Shown here one piece after another: positions 17,792 to 26,582 of a DNA stretch of 64,000 bases. The notes below the pieces were generated by a model that was given only the letters and a program-made list of their open reading frames with translations, had not been told where the DNA came from and searched no databases. The stretch comes from Croceibacterium soli (GTDB taxonomy: Bacteria > Pseudomonadota > Alphaproteobacteria > Sphingomonadales > Sphingomonadaceae). The stretch covers positions 62,001 through 126,000 of the forward strand of contig NZ_WTYK01000005.1 in NCBI RefSeq assembly GCF_009828065.1, written 5' to 3'. Made by a program: the position numbers and the translations under genes. How positions within the stretch are numbered: position 1 is the stretch's first letter; every line of letters begins with the position of its first letter.

Positions 17792-18645
17792 CCCCAGGTC
17801 ACCTCGGGCGGGAGGCTCATCAGGATGGCGTCGATGTTGCCGCCGGTCTTGAGGCCGAACAGGGTGCCGCGGTCGTAGACCAGGTTGAACTCGACGTAAC
17901 GGCCGCGCCATTCCTTTTGCGCGGCCTTCTCCTCGGCTGTGAACGGCTGCTCCGCGCGGCGCCGGACGATCTTCGGGAAGACGGAGAGGAACGCCTCGCC
18001 CACATCGCGAGTGAAGGCGAAGTTGCGTTCCCACGCGGCGTCGTCAGGGCATTCGAGATGGTCGTAGAAGATCCCGCCCACGCCGCGGGCCACGCCGCGG
18101 TGGGGGATGAAGAAGTACTCGTCAGCCCACTTGCTGAAGCGGTCGTAGTACAGCGGGTTGTGCGCCATGCAGGCGGCGCGGAACGCGGCGTGGAATTCCT
18201 CCGTGTCCTCCGCATAAGGGATCGGCGGGTTGAGATCCGCGCCGCCTCCGAACCAGGCCTTGCTGGTGGTGAGGAAGCGGGTGTTCATGTGCACCGCGGG
18301 CACGTGCGGGTTCGCCATGTGGGCGACCAGGCTGATGCCGGTGGCGGTGAAGCCGGGATCCTCGTCGCTCGCGCCGTTCACGCTCTGCGCGAAGCCGGGC
18401 GCGAATTCGCCCTGCACGGTCGAGACGTTGACGCCGACTTTCTCGAACACTTTGCCCTTCATCACCCCGCGCACGCCGCCGCCGCCTTCGCTGGCGTCCT
18501 CGGTCTCGCGATTCCACGGGATGTATTCGAACGCGGCGTCGGAGCCGGCCTCCCGCTCGATGGCTTCAAACTCGGCGCAGATGCTGTCGCGCAGGCTTTC
18601 GAACCACGTGCGGGCGCGCTCGGTTTGGGGGCTCCAGTCGTTCAT
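17788..18645 (-). CDS. hemF: Oxygen-dependent coproporphyrinogen III oxidase
   Basis: A 285-residue cytosolic enzyme that oxidatively decarboxylates coproporphyrinogen III to protoporphyrinogen IX in haem synthesis. Signature segments are GGGGVRGVMKGKVFEKVGVN, HMNTRFLTT, FGGGADLNPPIPY, HRGVARGVGGIFYDHLE and WRGRYVEFNLVYDRGTLFGL. An ATG three codons inside the GTG of the open frame was taken as start. The protein stops after SLPPEVTWG, about 20-25 residues short of the E. coli type, whose end continues past a similar LPP motif. The stop codon lies exactly where the convergent toxin gene ends. Confidence 0.94.
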   Translation of the reverse strand: MNDWSPQTERARTWFESLRDSICAEFEAIEREAGSDAAFEYIPWNRETEDASEGGGGVRGVMKGKVFEKVGVNVSTVQGEFAPGFAQSVNGASDEDPGFTATGISLVAHMANPHVPAVHMNTRFLTTSKAWFGGGADLNPPIPYAEDTEEFHAAFRAACMAHNPLYYDRFSKWADEYFFIPHRGVARGVGGIFYDHLECPDDAAWERNFAFTRDVGEAFLSVFPKIVRRRAEQPFTAEEKAAQKEWRGRYVEFNLVYDRGTLFGLKTGGNIDAILMSLPPEVTWG

Positions 18646-18667
18646 GCCATTCACAACCTTTCAACCC

Positions 18668-18761
18668 CGTTCGTCCTGAGCTTGTCGAAGGGGACCGCTT
18701 TGTCTTCCGCGCCGCACTAGAAGGAAGGACGGCCCTTCGACAAGCTCAGGGCGAACGGGAA
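18668..18761. repeat. Pair of TTCGACAAGCTCA hairpin repeats in opposite orientation
   Basis: Two copies of the small hairpin repeat, one reading CGTTCGTCCTGAGCTTGTCG and one CCCTTCGACAAGCTCAGGGC, face each other across 40 bp between the divergent hemF and phosphoesterase genes. This is the most common repeat family in the window. Confidence 0.9.
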
Positions 18762-18810
18762 AGGGGTTGGGAGCCTTGCCAAAGCCGTTACCCTACGGCA
18801 AGGGGCGCGC

Positions 18811-19521
18811 ATGGTTCCCCTTTCGTTCGCCCCCTCTCTCGAATTCAATGGTGAAGAATTCGCGCTCGTCGATGGGCGCGCGCTCTATTGGCCGCGGGAG
18901 CAGGCGCTGCTGGTGGCCGACCTTCATCTGGAGAAGGCCAGCTTCTACGCCAAGCACGGGCAGATGCTGCCACCTTACGACAGCCGCGAGACGCTGGAGC
19001 GGCTGGCGCTGGCGATCCGCGCGACCGGTGCGCGGCGGGTCTACACCCTCGGCGACAACTTCCACGACAGCGCCGGAACCGAGCGGCTGGAACCGCACGC
19101 CGCAGGTATGCTCGCCGCCCTCACCCGCGCGACCGACTGGGTGTGGATCACCGGAAACCACGATTCAGCCATGGAAGCAGCCGCCGGCGGGACGCTGGCG
19201 AAGGAACTGGAGATCGCCGGGCTCCTGCTGCGCCACCAGGCGAAGAAGGGCGAGACGCGGCCGGAGCTGTCGGGCCATTACCACCCCCGCCTGCAGCTCC
19301 GCGTTCGCGACCGGGCGATTCGCCGCCCTTGCGCGGTGATCGGCAGCGGCGGAGACGGCGGCGGGCGGATGATCCTGCCCGCTTTCGGTGCGCTCACCGG
19401 CGGCATGAATGCGGCCGATCCGGCGATTCTGGATGCGCTGCAGCCAGCCGCCGCGATCGATGCCGTGGTACCGGCGCGCGGGCAGCTTGCGACCTTCCCG
19501 CTGTGGCGCAAGGCGGCCTGA
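18811..19521 (+). CDS. PdeM-like metallophosphoesterase (ligase-associated DNA damage response)
   Basis: A 236-residue calcineurin-like phosphoesterase with the metal-binding motifs in order: VADLHLEKASF (D-x-H, about residue 31), YTLGDNFHDS (GD), WITGNHDSA (GNHD) and LSGHYHPRL (GHxH). The size and the DLHLEK start match PdeM, the small nuclease usually encoded with a DNA-ligase/Lhr-helicase repair cluster. The ligase and helicase genes are not next to it here, so membership in that pathway is by family only. Confidence 0.85.
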   Translation: MVPLSFAPSLEFNGEEFALVDGRALYWPREQALLVADLHLEKASFYAKHGQMLPPYDSRETLERLALAIRATGARRVYTLGDNFHDSAGTERLEPHAAGMLAALTRATDWVWITGNHDSAMEAAAGGTLAKELEIAGLLLRHQAKKGETRPELSGHYHPRLQLRVRDRAIRRPCAVIGSGGDGGGRMILPAFGALTGGMNAADPAILDALQPAAAIDAVVPARGQLATFPLWRKAA

Positions 19522-19609
19522 CTCAACTCCCTGTCGCCAGCCCCTAGCACTTGGCGGCGAATCGCCCTAAGTAGCGCCTCAATCAACGGCAATCCAAGGA
19601 GCCTGCCCC

Positions 19610-20152
19610 ATAGCCCGTCCCCCCCGGCGCATGATGACCCCGCCCGTAAAGAGCGGCCCGCGCTACGATAACATGATCCAATCGGACAAAGTCCGGGTGA
19701 TCGACGAGAACGGCGAGAATATCGGCGTCATGTACACCAGCGAAGCGATCGAACAGGCGGCCGGCATCGGCCTGAACCTGGTCGAAGTCTCGCCCAACGC
19801 CGACCCGCCCGTCTGCAAGTTCCTCGACGTCGGCAAGCACCGGTACGAGGCGCAGAAGAAGGCCAACGCCGCCCGCAAGACACAGAAGACGCAGGAGATC
19901 AAAGAGATCAAGATGCGTCCCAACATCGACACGCACGATTACGACGTGAAGATGCGCAACGTGTTCAAGTTCCTCGAGGAAGGCGACAAGGTGAAGATGA
20001 CCTTGCGCTTCCGCGGCCGCGAAATGGCGCACCAGGAACTCGGCATGAACCTGCTCAAGCGGGTGCAGGACGATACGGCGGAGATCGCCAAGGTCGAAGC
20101 CTATCCCCGGCTCGAAGGCCGGCAGATGCTGATGGTGCTAGCGCCGAAGTAA
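19610..20152 (+). CDS. infC: Translation initiation factor IF-3, apparently with an ATA start codon
   Basis: IF-3 binds the 30S subunit, prevents premature joining of 50S and proofreads start codons. The sequence is clear: [20 protein letters not shown], then [20 protein letters not shown], the Lys/Ala-rich linker helix, [29 protein letters not shown] and the C-terminal [19 protein letters not shown]. An AAGGAG Shine-Dalgarno lies 8 nt before an in-frame ATA (ATA GCC CGT CCC), while the first ATG, seven codons later, has no Shine-Dalgarno. Rare start codons (AUU in E. coli) are known in infC and let IF-3 repress its own translation. With the ATA start the protein has 180 residues; from the ATG it has 173. 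Confidence 0.93.
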   Translation: MARPPRRMMTPPVKSGPRYDNMIQSDKVRVIDENGENIGVMYTSEAIEQAAGIGLNLVEVSPNADPPVCKFLDVGKHRYEAQKKANAARKTQKTQEIKEIKMRPNIDTHDYDVKMRNVFKFLEEGDKVKMTLRFRGREMAHQELGMNLLKRVQDDTAEIAKVEAYPRLEGRQMLMVLAPK

Positions 20153-20197
20153 GGCGCCGGGACTACCCCGAAAGACTATGATTTGGCTGTCGGTCGT

Positions 20198-20224
20198 CGC
20201 CCACTTCGGGTATAGAAGTGGGCG
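20198..20224. terminator. Perfect 10-bp hairpin downstream of infC
   Basis: CGCCCACTTC and GAAGTGGGCG flank a 7-nt loop (GGGTATA) about 45 bp after the infC stop. There is no T-run on either side, so it is either a terminator working without a U-tract or a 3' end-stabilising hairpin. Confidence 0.45.
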
Positions 20225-20351
20225 AGGCTGCGGCGACTCATCGATCGGCTTCTGGCGATCCGCACTTCGCGCCCGTGGTGCTCCGTAGACGCGGACAACC
20301 ATCTCCTGGCCGAGAGCCGTCCGCTTGCTCCCTCCTGCGAAAGAGCAAGCC

Positions 20352-20549
20352 ATGCGAACGTTCACGATGCTGATGAAGCGCGGTCGCGGGCAGCAGCCGC
20401 AGCGCCTGGATTTCGACGCGGAGGATCCGGCGGACGCATTCTCAATCGCCCGGCGCGAAGGCGGCGACGAGCCAGTCGAGCTCTGGGAAGGCAGCCGGCG
20501 TCTCGGCCGCCTGACTCGGATGCAGGACGAGCTCTGGCGCATCGAATAG
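20352..20549 (+). CDS. Small conserved protein of unknown function (65 aa)
   Basis: It starts MRTFTMLMKRGRGQQPQRLD and ends in GRLTRMQDELWRIE. The sequence alternates acidic and basic segments in a beta-rich pattern (RLDFDAEDPADAFSIARRE, then PVELWEGSRRLGRL). No signal, membrane segment or known domain is recognised. It lies alone between infC and the PLP enzyme gene. Confidence 0.6.
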   Translation: MRTFTMLMKRGRGQQPQRLDFDAEDPADAFSIARREGGDEPVELWEGSRRLGRLTRMQDELWRIE

Positions 20550-20651
20550 CCGCGCTTCGCGCCGGCACTTTCCCCCTCGCCATCTGTTGCAGACCCATGA
20601 GAGCGCCGACCCGACTGGCGCACATCGCGCTGTCCGGTTACAGGTGAAATC

Positions 20652-21962
20652 ATGACCGATCCCGCCGACCCGATCACCCCGCGCCGCAAACCCAAGCCGG
20701 AGGTGACCACGATCGGTGGGCGGGCGCTCAAGCCCTCCACCCTGATGATGAGGCACGGGTACGACCCGGTGCTTTCGGAAGGCTCCCTGAAGCCGCCGAT
20801 CTTCCTCACCAGCACGTTCGTGTTCGAGAGCGCGGAAGCCGGCAAGCGCCACTTCGAAGGCATCACCGGCAAGCGCGAAGGTGGGGCCGAGGGCCTCGTC
20901 TACTCGCGGTTCAACGGCCCCAACCAGGAGATCCTGGAGGATCGCCTGGGCGTGTGGGACGGCGCTGAGGACGCGCTGGTGTTCTCCAGCGGCATGACCG
21001 CGATCTGCGTGCTGATGATGGCTTACTGCCGGGCGGGCGACGTGATCGTCCATTCCGGTCCGCTCTACGCCGCCAGCGAAGGCTTCGTTGCGAAGGTGCT
21101 CGGCAAGTTCGGGGTGCGCTACGTCGACTTCCCGGCCGGCGCGACCCGCGAGGAACTGGACGCCGTGCTCGCCAGGGCGAAAGATATGGCCTCGGAAACG
21201 GGCGGCAAAGTGGCGATGGTCTACCTGGAAAGCCCCGGCAATCCGACCAACGCTCTCGTCGATATCGAAGCTGTGCGCGACGCGCGCGATGCCGCGCTCG
21301 ATCCCGGCAGCACGCCGATCGCGATCGACAACACTTTTCTCGGGCCGCTGTGGCAGAGCCCCTTGCGACATGGCGCCGACATCGTCGTCTATTCGCTGAC
21401 CAAGTACGCCGGCGGCCATTCGGACCTCGTGGCCGGAAGCGTTTCGGGCGCGAAGAAGTGGATGGATCCGGTCCGCAGCCTGCGCAACACGATGGGCGGC
21501 ATCTGCGATCCCAACACCGCCTGGATGCTGCTGCGCAGCCTGGAAACGCTCGAGATCCGCATGCAGCGCGCGACCGAGAACGCGATCCGCGTGTGCGACT
21601 TCCTCGACGCTCACCCCAAGGTGGAAGGGGTCGGGTTCCTCGGCCTGCTCAAGGACCCGCGGCAGAAGGACATCTACCAGCGCCACTGCACCGGGCCGGG
21701 CAGCACGTTCTCGCTGTTCATCAGGGGCGGCGAGGCGGAAAGCTTCCGCTTCCTCGATACGCTCAAGGTGGCCAAGCTGGCGGTCAGCCTCGGCGGCACC
21801 GAGACCCTCGCCAGCCACCCTGCCGCGATGACCCACCTCTCCGTCGCCCCCGAGCGCCGGGCCCAGCTCGGGATCACCGACAACCTCGTGCGCATCTCGA
21901 TCGGGATCGAGGATGCGGACGACCTGATCGCCGATTTCGACCAGGCGCTGGCGGCGGTTTAG
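20652..21962 (+). CDS. Cystathionine gamma-synthase/methionine gamma-lyase family PLP enzyme
   Basis: A 436-residue fold-type I PLP enzyme of trans-sulfuration. It shows YSRFNGPNQEILEDRL, the PLP-phosphate site SSGMTAICVLMMA, YLESPGNPTN, DNTFLGPLWQSPLRHGADIVV and the Schiff-base lysine in YSLTKYAGGHSDLVAG. The end has LAVSLGGTETLASHPAAMTH and ISIGIEDADDLIADF. The family includes cystathionine gamma-synthase, gamma-lyases and O-acetylhomoserine sulfhydrylases; residues deciding the exact reaction cannot be read reliably. It is monocistronic, with repeats on its 3' side. Confidence 0.9.
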   Translation: MTDPADPITPRRKPKPEVTTIGGRALKPSTLMMRHGYDPVLSEGSLKPPIFLTSTFVFESAEAGKRHFEGITGKREGGAEGLVYSRFNGPNQEILEDRLGVWDGAEDALVFSSGMTAICVLMMAYCRAGDVIVHSGPLYAASEGFVAKVLGKFGVRYVDFPAGATREELDAVLARAKDMASETGGKVAMVYLESPGNPTNALVDIEAVRDARDAALDPGSTPIAIDNTFLGPLWQSPLRHGADIVVYSLTKYAGGHSDLVAGSVSGAKKWMDPVRSLRNTMGGICDPNTAWMLLRSLETLEIRMQRATENAIRVCDFLDAHPKVEGVGFLGLLKDPRQKDIYQRHCTGPGSTFSLFIRGGEAESFRFLDTLKVAKLAVSLGGTETLASHPAAMTHLSVAPERRAQLGITDNLVRISIGIEDADDLIADFDQALAAV

Positions 21963-21987
21963 GCCTGCACTGGAGATTGCGCCCGCG

Positions 21988-22412
21988 CCCTTCGACAAGC
22001 TCAGGGCGAACGGAGCCGGGCCGGGTAAGCCCCCACGTCCGTTCGTGGTGAGCTTGTCGAACCACGTCAGCGCGACGCCTCACATCTTGCGCTATCGTCC
22101 TTCGACAAGCTCAGGACGAACGGGAAGGGGTGTGGCTCAGCGCGCGCCTACTCTTGGACAACACCACATCCGTTCGTGGTGAGCTTGTCACCACATCCGT
22201 TCGTGGTGAGCTTGTCGAACCACGGACAGTGCGACGGCTGACATCTTGCGCTTGCGCCCTTCGACAAGCTCAGGGCGAACGGACATTGGGTGTAGCTCAG
22301 CGCGGCCGACTCTTGGACATCACTACATCCGTTCGTGGTGAGCCTGTCGAACCACGATTAGCGCAAGGCCTCAGATGCCGCTGGCGTCCTTCGACAAGCT
22401 CAGGACGAACGG
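21988..22412. repeat. Cluster of TTCGACAAGCTCA hairpin repeats between two convergent genes
   Basis: This stretch of about 480 bp has no gene. It holds at least eight hairpin repeats of alternating orientation with three stem types (CGTCCT/AGGACG, GCCCT/AGGGC and CGTGGT/ACCACG). Segments between hairpins also recur (CTCAGCGCG...CTCTTGGACA, about 160 bp apart), so part of the cluster arose by duplication of a larger unit. One copy (near 22175) is internally shortened to GAGCTTGTCACCAC. Confidence 0.92.
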
Positions 22413-22444
22413 GGTGAGGCAGGAAGGTTAGCTGGCTCGCGCCG

Positions 22445-22978
22445 CTACCCGCGCCACTGGCGGCGTTCCTCGGCCTGGCGCAGCACCTCGTAGGCTAGGC
22501 TGCAGGCGTGGAACTGCTTTGCCGCTTCCTCGTCGCCGGGGTTCACGTCGGGGTGGACTTCCTTGGCCTTGGCGCGCCAGGCCTTCTTGATCGCTTCGAA
22601 ATCGGCATCGGCTTCGAGGCCGAGCACTTCGAGCGCGCGCATTTCGTCGCTGCTGCGGCTGCCGTCTCCGGAGCCCGCCCAGCCGTAATGCGACGCTTCG
22701 GTATAGCCGGCGCTGGCCTGCCGTTCGGTGCGGGCGCGGGCTTCCGCCTCTTCCTTGTCGAGGCCTTCGAAGTAGTCCCACTTGCGGTTGTATTCCGCCG
22801 CGTGGCGCTGGCAGAAGTACCAGCGGTCGGGGTTGTTCGGGGCCTTGGGCGCGGGGCAGTCCCCCGGCTCGTCGCAGCCGTGGCGGTCGCACAGGCGCAC
22901 GGTCGTGGTCTCGCGAGCGCCCGCGTAGCCGCGCCAGCGGGGGAAGCCCCAGTCTATCGAGCGGCGCGGTCGGTTCAC
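22445..22978 (-). CDS. J-domain (DnaJ-like) co-chaperone with N-terminal Cys/His motif
   Basis: A 177-residue protein with a C-terminal J domain: ALEVLGLEADADFEAIKKAW, the essential HPD in EVHPDVNPGDEEAAKQFHA, and AYEVLRQAEER. The N-terminal half has a possible metal-binding pattern, LCDRHGCDEPGDC...WYFCQRHAAEYN, followed by KWDYFEGL. J proteins stimulate DnaK ATPase, and the front part presumably binds a client. A GTG preceded by a GGAAG-type ribosome site was taken as start because upstream codons do not look coding. Confidence 0.85.
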   Translation of the reverse strand: MNRPRRSIDWGFPRWRGYAGARETTTVRLCDRHGCDEPGDCPAPKAPNNPDRWYFCQRHAAEYNRKWDYFEGLDKEEAEARARTERQASAGYTEASHYGWAGSGDGSRSSDEMRALEVLGLEADADFEAIKKAWRAKAKEVHPDVNPGDEEAAKQFHACSLAYEVLRQAEERRQWRG

Positions 22979-23119
22979 GGCTGCACTTCCATTTCCATTA
23001 CACCTTAAGTGGCATGCGGGCCCCGCCCTGCCAAGCGCCCATTCCGCGACACTTCGAGACAAATGCTGCATTGCAATATGGCTGGAGCGCACGATATGGG
23101 CGCGGCAAGGAGTCTCGAC

Positions 23120-23272
23120 GTGAGCAAGCAGTTGTCCGTTTCCGCCGCCTTCTCCATCTTCGCGATGGCGGCTTTCGTGCTGTTTGCGCCCCAGGCGCCG
23201 CGCCAAAGCGAAACGGGCGCGACGACCCTTGCCGCCGCGCCCGCGTTCAAGGCCTCGCTGCCGGACTTCTGA
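23120..23272 (+). CDS. Small single-helix membrane or exported protein (50 aa)
   Basis: A GTG with AAGGA 9 nt upstream starts a 50-residue frame. It has a basic head (SKQLSVS), one hydrophobic helix (AAFSIFAMAAFVLFAP) and a polar tail ending in KASLPDF. No family is recognised. The proper ribosome site and signal-like layout support it, but at this length it remains tentative. Confidence 0.5.
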   Translation: MSKQLSVSAAFSIFAMAAFVLFAPQAPRQSETGATTLAAAPAFKASLPDF

Positions 23273-23294
23273 GGAAGCCCGGAGCGAAAGCGCC

Positions 23295-23804
23295 TTAGTT
23301 CATCACGATCGTAACGGCGCGCCGATTCTGCGCCCACGATGCTTCGTCCGAACCGAGAGCGACCGGGCGCTCCTTACCATAGCTGACCGTGTTCACGCGG
23401 GCGGCAGGCACGCCCAGGCTGACGAGATAGTTCTTCGCCGCGTTGGCGCGCCGCTCGCCAAGGGCGAGGTTGTAGTCGCGCGTGCCGCGCTCGTCCGCGT
23501 GGCCTTCGATCGTGGCGCGGGCGTTCGCGTACTGCTGCAGGTACTGCGCCTGGCTGCGCAAGGCGGCGGCATCCTGGCTGTCGATGTCGTACTTGTCGGT
23601 ATCGAAGTAGATCGTGTCCTGCGTGCCGATCACCGACTTGAAGTGCGCCTGCGTGCCGGGAAGCGCACCGGCCGGGCCGGTGGGCGCGGGCGTCACGCTA
23701 TCGGTCGGCTGCGGGGCCGGCGGCAACTGCTCGGGCGCCTTCTTGGCGCAGGCCGACAGGGCCAGCGCGCTGGTGGCGATGAGGGTAATGGCGAGACGGT
23801 TCAT
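23295..23804 (-). CDS. pal: Peptidoglycan-associated lipoprotein
   Basis: A 169-residue outer-membrane lipoprotein (lipobox ALALSACAKK, Cys19), a Pro-rich linker and an OmpA-like peptidoglycan-binding domain: IYFDTDKYDIDSQDAAALRS, IEGHADERGTRDYNLALGER, the RR-A-AAKNYLVSLG helix and VSYGKERPVALG. Together with TolB and the TolQRA motor it constricts and stabilises the outer membrane during division. It is the last gene of the ybgC-tolQRAB-pal operon, 70 bp after tolB. Confidence 0.95.
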   Translation of the reverse strand: MNRLAITLIATSALALSACAKKAPEQLPPAPQPTDSVTPAPTGPAGALPGTQAHFKSVIGTQDTIYFDTDKYDIDSQDAAALRSQAQYLQQYANARATIEGHADERGTRDYNLALGERRANAAKNYLVSLGVPAARVNTVSYGKERPVALGSDEASWAQNRRAVTIVMN

Positions 23805-23873
23805 CTCTGAATCTCCTTCTTGTTATATCGCGCCGCGCAGAGCCCACGCGGGGCCCCGAGAGGGACAACGCGC

Positions 23874-25265
23874 TTATGGCAATACCGGTCCCCAAGCCGG
23901 ATCCGATGCTCCGACCGGCGTTGCGAGACGCCGTTCGTTACGTCCTGTCAAATCGACCTGCCAGATCGTGGCGTCGCCCGAGCCCCGCTCCGTGCGGAAG
24001 AACTGCACGATGCGGCCGTTGGGGCTCCAGGTCGGCGCCTCGTCCTGCCAGCCGTTGGTGAGATGGCGCAACCCGCCGCCCGACGGGTTCATCACCGCCA
24101 CGCGGAAGCCTCCGCCGATATGGGTGAAGGCGATCAGGTCGCCGCGCGGGCTCCATTCGGGCGTGGCCGCGCGGCCGCCGAAGAAGCTGATGCGGCGCTG
24201 GTCCGATCCGTCGGCGTTCATGATGTAGATCTGCTGGCTGCCCGAACGGTCGCTCTCGAACACGATCCGGCTGCCGTCGGGCGAATAGGAACCGCCGACG
24301 TCGATGCCGGGCGTGTTGGTCAGCCGTGTGCTGCGCCCGCCGGTCGCCGGGACCGAGTAGATGTCGGTGTTGCCGGCGACCGCCATCGAATAGAGGATCG
24401 TGCGACCATCGGGCGACCAGCGCGGCGCGAACGTCGGGTTCGTGCTCTCGGTCACCAGGTTCTGCCGGCCGCTGCCGATGTCGTAGACGTAGATCCGCGG
24501 ATTGCCGTTGAGGTAGCTGAGGTAGACGATCTTCGAATAGTCGGGCGAATAGCGCGGCGTCAGCGCGGTCGACTGCCCGTTGGTGATGAAGCGGTGGTTG
24601 GCGCCGTCGGAGTCCATGATCGCCAGGCGCTTCACGCGGGCGTTCTTCGGCCCGGTTTCGGCGATATAGGCGATCTTGGAATCGAAGAACGGGCTTTCGC
24701 CGGACAGGCGCGAGTAGACGAGGTCGGCGCACTTGTGCGCGGCCCGGCGCCACTCGGCGGGCTGGACCACCCAGCCGGCGCGCGCCAGCTCGCTGCCCAG
24801 CGCGACGTCGTAGAGGTAGCAGCCGACGGTCAGGCGCCCGTCTCCCGCAGCGCGGACATAGCCCTGGACCAGCATCTCGGCGCTGCGGCCGCGCCAGGTA
24901 TCGAACGCCGGCGCGGTGATCTGCGGATAGCTCGGGCGCGGCAGGGAGTCCGGCCCGACAGGGCGGAACAGGCCGTTGTTGCGCAGGTCGTTGAACACGA
25001 CCCGCGCGAGCTCGTGCCCGAGCGCACCGGTGCCCTGCGAGTTCGCCGGGGTCGGCTGGTCGCGGTCGGTCGCGAAGGTGGGGATGGCGATGCCGAGATC
25101 CTGCCACGCGCTTTCGTCCGTGACGGTGAAAGTCAGGCCGCCCTGGTCCTCTCCGGCAGGCTGTGCCGGAGCGGGCTGCTGCGGCTGCGGCTGCGGCTGG
25201 GGCGCTTGCGCGGCGGCCGGGGCCGACACCAGGGCGGCAATGGCGAGAAGGAGATAATGCTTCAT
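23874..25265 (-). CDS. tolB: Tol-Pal system protein TolB
   Basis: A 463-residue periplasmic protein with signal peptide MKHYLLLAIAALVSAPAAAQ and a Gln/Pro-rich segment. It has an N-terminal TolB domain (FNDLRNNGLFRPVG, VQGYVRAAGDGRLTVG) and a six-bladed propeller recognisable by repeats such as PRYSPDYSKIVYLS, PRWSPDGRTILYSM and SYSPDGSRIVFESDRSGSQQ. It shuttles between Pal and TolA. An ATG overlapping the tolA stop (TGATG) was chosen over a GTG one codon earlier. Confidence 0.95.
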   Translation of the reverse strand: MKHYLLLAIAALVSAPAAAQAPQPQPQPQQPAPAQPAGEDQGGLTFTVTDESAWQDLGIAIPTFATDRDQPTPANSQGTGALGHELARVVFNDLRNNGLFRPVGPDSLPRPSYPQITAPAFDTWRGRSAEMLVQGYVRAAGDGRLTVGCYLYDVALGSELARAGWVVQPAEWRRAAHKCADLVYSRLSGESPFFDSKIAYIAETGPKNARVKRLAIMDSDGANHRFITNGQSTALTPRYSPDYSKIVYLSYLNGNPRIYVYDIGSGRQNLVTESTNPTFAPRWSPDGRTILYSMAVAGNTDIYSVPATGGRSTRLTNTPGIDVGGSYSPDGSRIVFESDRSGSQQIYIMNADGSDQRRISFFGGRAATPEWSPRGDLIAFTHIGGGFRVAVMNPSGGGLRHLTNGWQDEAPTWSPNGRIVQFFRTERGSGDATIWQVDLTGRNERRLATPVGASDPAWGPVLP

Positions 25266-26128
25266 CACAGGTTCCTATCGAAACGAGCGCCGCGCACGGA
25301 CTTCCACGCGTCGTAAAATTCATCGGGCAGATTGAACGGCGCCGCCAGTTGCACGGCGCGGATCGCCCGCTCGGCATGGAGCGGCGCCTGCGGGCGGTTG
25401 GAATCGTTGATGCCCTGCTGGTCCACAACCCGGGGCCGCCCTTTCAGGCTGCCGTCGGGATTGAGCTCCCAACTCAGGATCGTGACAAGCTTTTCCGCGT
25501 CGACGCCTTGCGGCGCGTTCCAGTGCGGCTTGATCTGGCGGATGATTGCAGATGTGATCGAGGCCTGCTCGGCCGGCCCGGCGCGCGCCGCGGGCGTGCC
25601 GCGGCTCTCGCTGCGCTCGCTGCCGCCCACGCCTTCGAGGAAGTCGTCGCCCAGACGGCTGCCGCCGGATCGGGTTGCCTGGGTCGGACGCGGCTCGGGC
25701 CGCGGGGTCGCCCTGGAGGTCGGCGCCGGCGCGGGCCGCGCGGAAGCGGCCGGCCGCGGAGCGGGGGTGCGCGTGACGGTAGGCTGGCGTGTCGGGCGCG
25801 GTGCGGGCTGCACCCGCTCGACCGGCCGCTCGATCACCGGCTCCGGGCGAGGCTGCGGCGGCTGCGGCTGGACCTCCGGTTCAGGCGGCGCGGGCTCCGG
25901 CGCCAGCACCGGGGCGATAGCGGCCTGCGGCTCGGCGGACGGATCGGGCGCCGTCGATTCCAGGCTCACCTCGCTCGCCAGGCTGACTTCCATCCGCTCC
26001 GGGATAGGCAGGCGCGTAGGCTCGTCGCGGACGTTGAACACCAGCGCGGCCACGAGCGCGACATGGGCAACCGCGGCCACGCCAAGCCCGACGCGCTCTT
26101 CGCGCCTGAGATGAGCGAATGGTGCCAT
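25265..26128 (-). CDS. tolA: Tol-Pal system protein TolA (TonB-like C-terminus)
   Basis: A 287-residue energy-transducing protein. It has a short cytoplasmic head with RREERVGLG and one transmembrane helix (GVAAVAHVALVAALVFNV). A long periplasmic Pro/Glu/Arg-rich region with repeated Pro-X dipeptides follows (about 60-190). The C-terminal globular domain (SAIIRQIKPHWNAPQG, ILSWELNPDGSLKGRPRVV, ERAIRAVQLAAPFNLPDEFY) is the alphaproteobacterial TolA/TonB type. It lies 11 bp after tolR and overlaps tolB by one base. Confidence 0.9.
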   Translation of the reverse strand: MAPFAHLRREERVGLGVAAVAHVALVAALVFNVRDEPTRLPIPERMEVSLASEVSLESTAPDPSAEPQAAIAPVLAPEPAPPEPEVQPQPPQPRPEPVIERPVERVQPAPRPTRQPTVTRTPAPRPAASARPAPAPTSRATPRPEPRPTQATRSGGSRLGDDFLEGVGGSERSESRGTPAARAGPAEQASITSAIIRQIKPHWNAPQGVDAEKLVTILSWELNPDGSLKGRPRVVDQQGINDSNRPQAPLHAERAIRAVQLAAPFNLPDEFYDAWKSVRGARFDRNL

Positions 26129-26139
26129 CACCGCCACGG

Positions 26140-26580
<441 letters not shown>

Positions 26581-26582
26581 GA

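Noticed and set aside
20550-20651. SAM-type riboswitch in front of the Cys/Met PLP enzyme
   Set aside because: The short leader shows no recognisable SAM-I, SAM-II or SAH consensus.
21988-22417. Possible CRISPR array (direct repeats of about 25 bp), likewise at 62040-62482
   Set aside because: The intervening sequences are themselves repeated, the repeats alternate in orientation and no cas gene is near; these are hairpin repeats.
22130-22417. Open frame of 95 codons inside the hairpin repeat cluster (a similar one at 61858-62415)
   Set aside because: The translation is only repeated repeat sequence, with no start signal or coding character.
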